Part shown: piece by piece, positions 6,270 to 7,380 of the stretch
Numbering within the stretch: position 1 is the first letter of the stretch
How the letters are laid out: each line of letters begins with the position of its first letter
Origin: Thermoplasmata archaeon
Lineage (GTDB): Archaea > Thermoplasmatota > Thermoplasmata > UBA184
Direction of reading: 5' to 3'
Assembly (NCBI GenBank): GCA_021827545.1
Contig: JAKAVH010000126.1
Span: 1-7,380, forward strand
DNA length: 7,380 nt
Translations under genes and position numbers: made by a program
Notes under the pieces: generated by a model
What the model was told of the DNA's origin: nothing
Databases searched by the model: none
The model's input: only the letters and a program-made list of their open reading frames with translations

Positions 6270-7304
6270 ATGGTCGATGGCACCAATCGGCAATGGCTGT
6301 TCGAGAAACGGCCGGAGGGGCCGGTGGGTTCCCACAACTTCCGTTGGGCCCGTTCCGACATTCCCTCGCCCGGGGAGGGACAGATGCTGGTCCGGAACCT
6401 GTGGCTCTCGTTCGAACCCACGCAGGTGTTGAACATGTCGGCGCCGCCGGAGGAAGGGGGGTATCCTCTCGGGGCGCCCATGCGAGGGTTGGCGACGTCC
6501 CAGGTCCTTGCGTCGCGGATCCCCTCGTTCCAACCCGGCGACCTCGTGTACGGGTTCTCGGGGTGGGAAGATTTCTCCGTGAGCGACGGCAAGGGATACT
6601 GGGACACGACCAAAGTGCCGCCGGGGGTCCCACCGAACCTGGCGGCCGGGACCTTGGGCATCACCGGGATAGTCGCCTACTTCGGGGTGACGGAGATTGC
6701 GAAGCCCCGCCCGGGCGAGGTGCTCGTCGTCTCCGCTGCGGCGGGAGGTGTGGGATCGGTCGCGGTCCAGGTTGCCAAGGTCCTGGGACTCCGTGTTATC
6801 GGGATCGCGGGCGGGAGGGAGAAGTGCGATTGGCTGCGCGAGGACGCCCACCTCGACGGCGTGATCGACCACCGAAGCGAGAACGTGGCCGCCCGGCTCG
6901 ATGCCCTCTGCCCCACGGGGATCGACATCTTTTTCGACAATGTGGGCGGACCGGTCCTGGACCTCGCCCTCGAGCGGCTTCGTCCCCATGGGCGGATCGT
7001 GCTCTGCGGCATGACGTCCCGGTACCAGCAGGCGCCCAGCGTACCGGGTCCGATGAACTACCCGCAGCTCATCATGGTGAACGGTCGCATGGAGGGGCTT
7101 CTTGGCCGTGACTACTTCGACCGGTTTCCGGAGGCGATCGCCGCTCTGCGCGCGTGGATCGACGCCGGGAGACTCAAGTCGAAGGAGGATGTCGTGGTCG
7201 GGTTGGAGAACGCTCCCTCCGCCCTCGCACGCCTGTATTCCGGGGCCAATGTCGGGAAACAACTGCTGAAGATTGCCGACCCGGCGCCGCCCTCCCCCGA
7301 TTGA
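6270..7304 (+). CDS. NADPH-dependent enone/aldehyde double-bond reductase (MDR superfamily, CurA/PTGR-like)
   Basis: This encodes 344 residues, a soluble enzyme of the zinc-free MDR branch that includes E. coli CurA (YncB) and mammalian prostaglandin reductase. These enzymes use NADPH to reduce the C=C bond next to a carbonyl, removing reactive enones and aldehydes. The N-terminal domain starts NRQWLFEKRPEG and has the family segments LSFEPTQVLNM and YGFSGWEDF. The Rossmann fold shows AAAGGVG (156-162). GIAGGREKC (178-186) includes Lys185, where family members have a lysine that contacts the NADP phosphate. GIDIFFDNVGG (217-227), CGMTSRY ending at Tyr252, and a C-terminal GLENAPSALARL are also typical. 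No zinc-binding cysteine cluster is seen. Length matches CurA (345). The ATG at 6270 aligns with the family's N-terminus; the one at 6225 would add 15 Gly/Pro-rich residues and lies too close to the TATA-like element. The physiological substrate is unknown. It may be transcribed alone. Confidence 0.9.
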   Translation: MVDGTNRQWLFEKRPEGPVGSHNFRWARSDIPSPGEGQMLVRNLWLSFEPTQVLNMSAPPEEGGYPLGAPMRGLATSQVLASRIPSFQPGDLVYGFSGWEDFSVSDGKGYWDTTKVPPGVPPNLAAGTLGITGIVAYFGVTEIAKPRPGEVLVVSAAAGGVGSVAVQVAKVLGLRVIGIAGGREKCDWLREDAHLDGVIDHRSENVAARLDALCPTGIDIFFDNVGGPVLDLALERLRPHGRIVLCGMTSRYQQAPSVPGPMNYPQLIMVNGRMEGLLGRDYFDRFPEAIAALRAWIDAGRLKSKEDVVVGLENAPSALARLYSGANVGKQLLKIADPAPPSPD

Positions 7305-7380
7305 GCCGGTCCAATCATTGTCGTACGAAGGGCCGCGCTCCCGTTCGAGGTAGACCGCGCTACCGAGCTCGTGAAAGAGT

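Noticed and set aside
6410..6419. GTTCGAACCC, resembling a tRNA T-loop
   Set aside because: It lies in frame inside the reductase (LSFEPT), and no acceptor stem or anticodon arm can be built around it.
6117..7262. 381-codon open frame antisense to the reductase
   Set aside because: It runs opposite a complete, recognisable enzyme and has no family features. The same frame stays open to the right edge by composition alone.
7305..7380. Possible start of another gene at the right edge (plus frame ending ALPFEVDRATELVKE, or a minus frame reading ELGSAVYLERERG)
   Set aside because: Both strands look equally protein-like over about 20 codons. The plus frame has no ATG, GTG or TTG start before the peptide, and the minus frame has no stop before running through the reductase. 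Too short to decide.
1..7380. CRISPR array, insertion sequence, toxin-antitoxin or defence system
   Set aside because: I found no regularly spaced direct repeats, transposase motifs, terminal repeats or small paired genes of that type.

Overview
The window is GC-rich (third codon positions are about 70-75 % G/C in the genes) and looks archaeal. The strongest pointer is a large secreted protein of the thermopsin family (MEROPS A5), a family known almost only from archaea, joined to a NosD-like beta-helix. Other archaeal signs are a TATA-like box placed about 25 bases before a start codon, as expected for a leaderless transcript, and a GAGGTG ribosome binding site in front of another gene. My best guess is a high-GC member of the Thermoplasmatota. 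That is inference from gene content; there is no rRNA or marker gene here to prove it.

Layout: (1) bases 1-102 are probably the tail of an upstream plus-strand gene, followed by about 240 non-coding bases ending in the TATA-like box. (2) Bases 344-3265 (+) encode a 973-residue exported thermopsin/beta-helix protein, which is the main feature. (3) A convergent intergenic gap (3266-3512) contains hairpins but no gene. (4) On the minus strand an ABC transporter pair is read right to left: ATPase (5122-4316) then six-helix permease (4319-3513), overlapping by four bases as ATGA and so probably translationally coupled. (5) Upstream of the pair (5877-5161, minus) is a stretch that looks coding but needs two compensating frame changes. 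It begins with one membrane helix and ends 38 bases before the ATPase start, so it may be a broken or mis-sequenced first gene of that operon. (6) Bases 5878-6269 have no convincing gene but hold two clear inverted repeats and a TATA-like element. (7) Bases 6270-7304 (+) encode an NADPH-dependent enone/aldehyde double-bond reductase of the MDR superfamily (CurA / prostaglandin reductase type). The last 75 bases have no gene I can defend.

How the genes relate: the thermopsin protein carries its own Sec-type signal and should act outside the cell, plausibly as an acid-stable protease or surface adhesin. The ABC-2 pair is an exporter with unknown cargo. The reductase is a cytoplasmic detoxification or redox enzyme. 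Nothing in the sequence ties the three units into one pathway; they appear to be separate transcription units. I see no CRISPR array, tRNA, rRNA, insertion sequence or defence system. The points most worth following are the locally paired cysteines of the thermopsin/beta-helix protein and the frame-broken ORF before the ABC pair.
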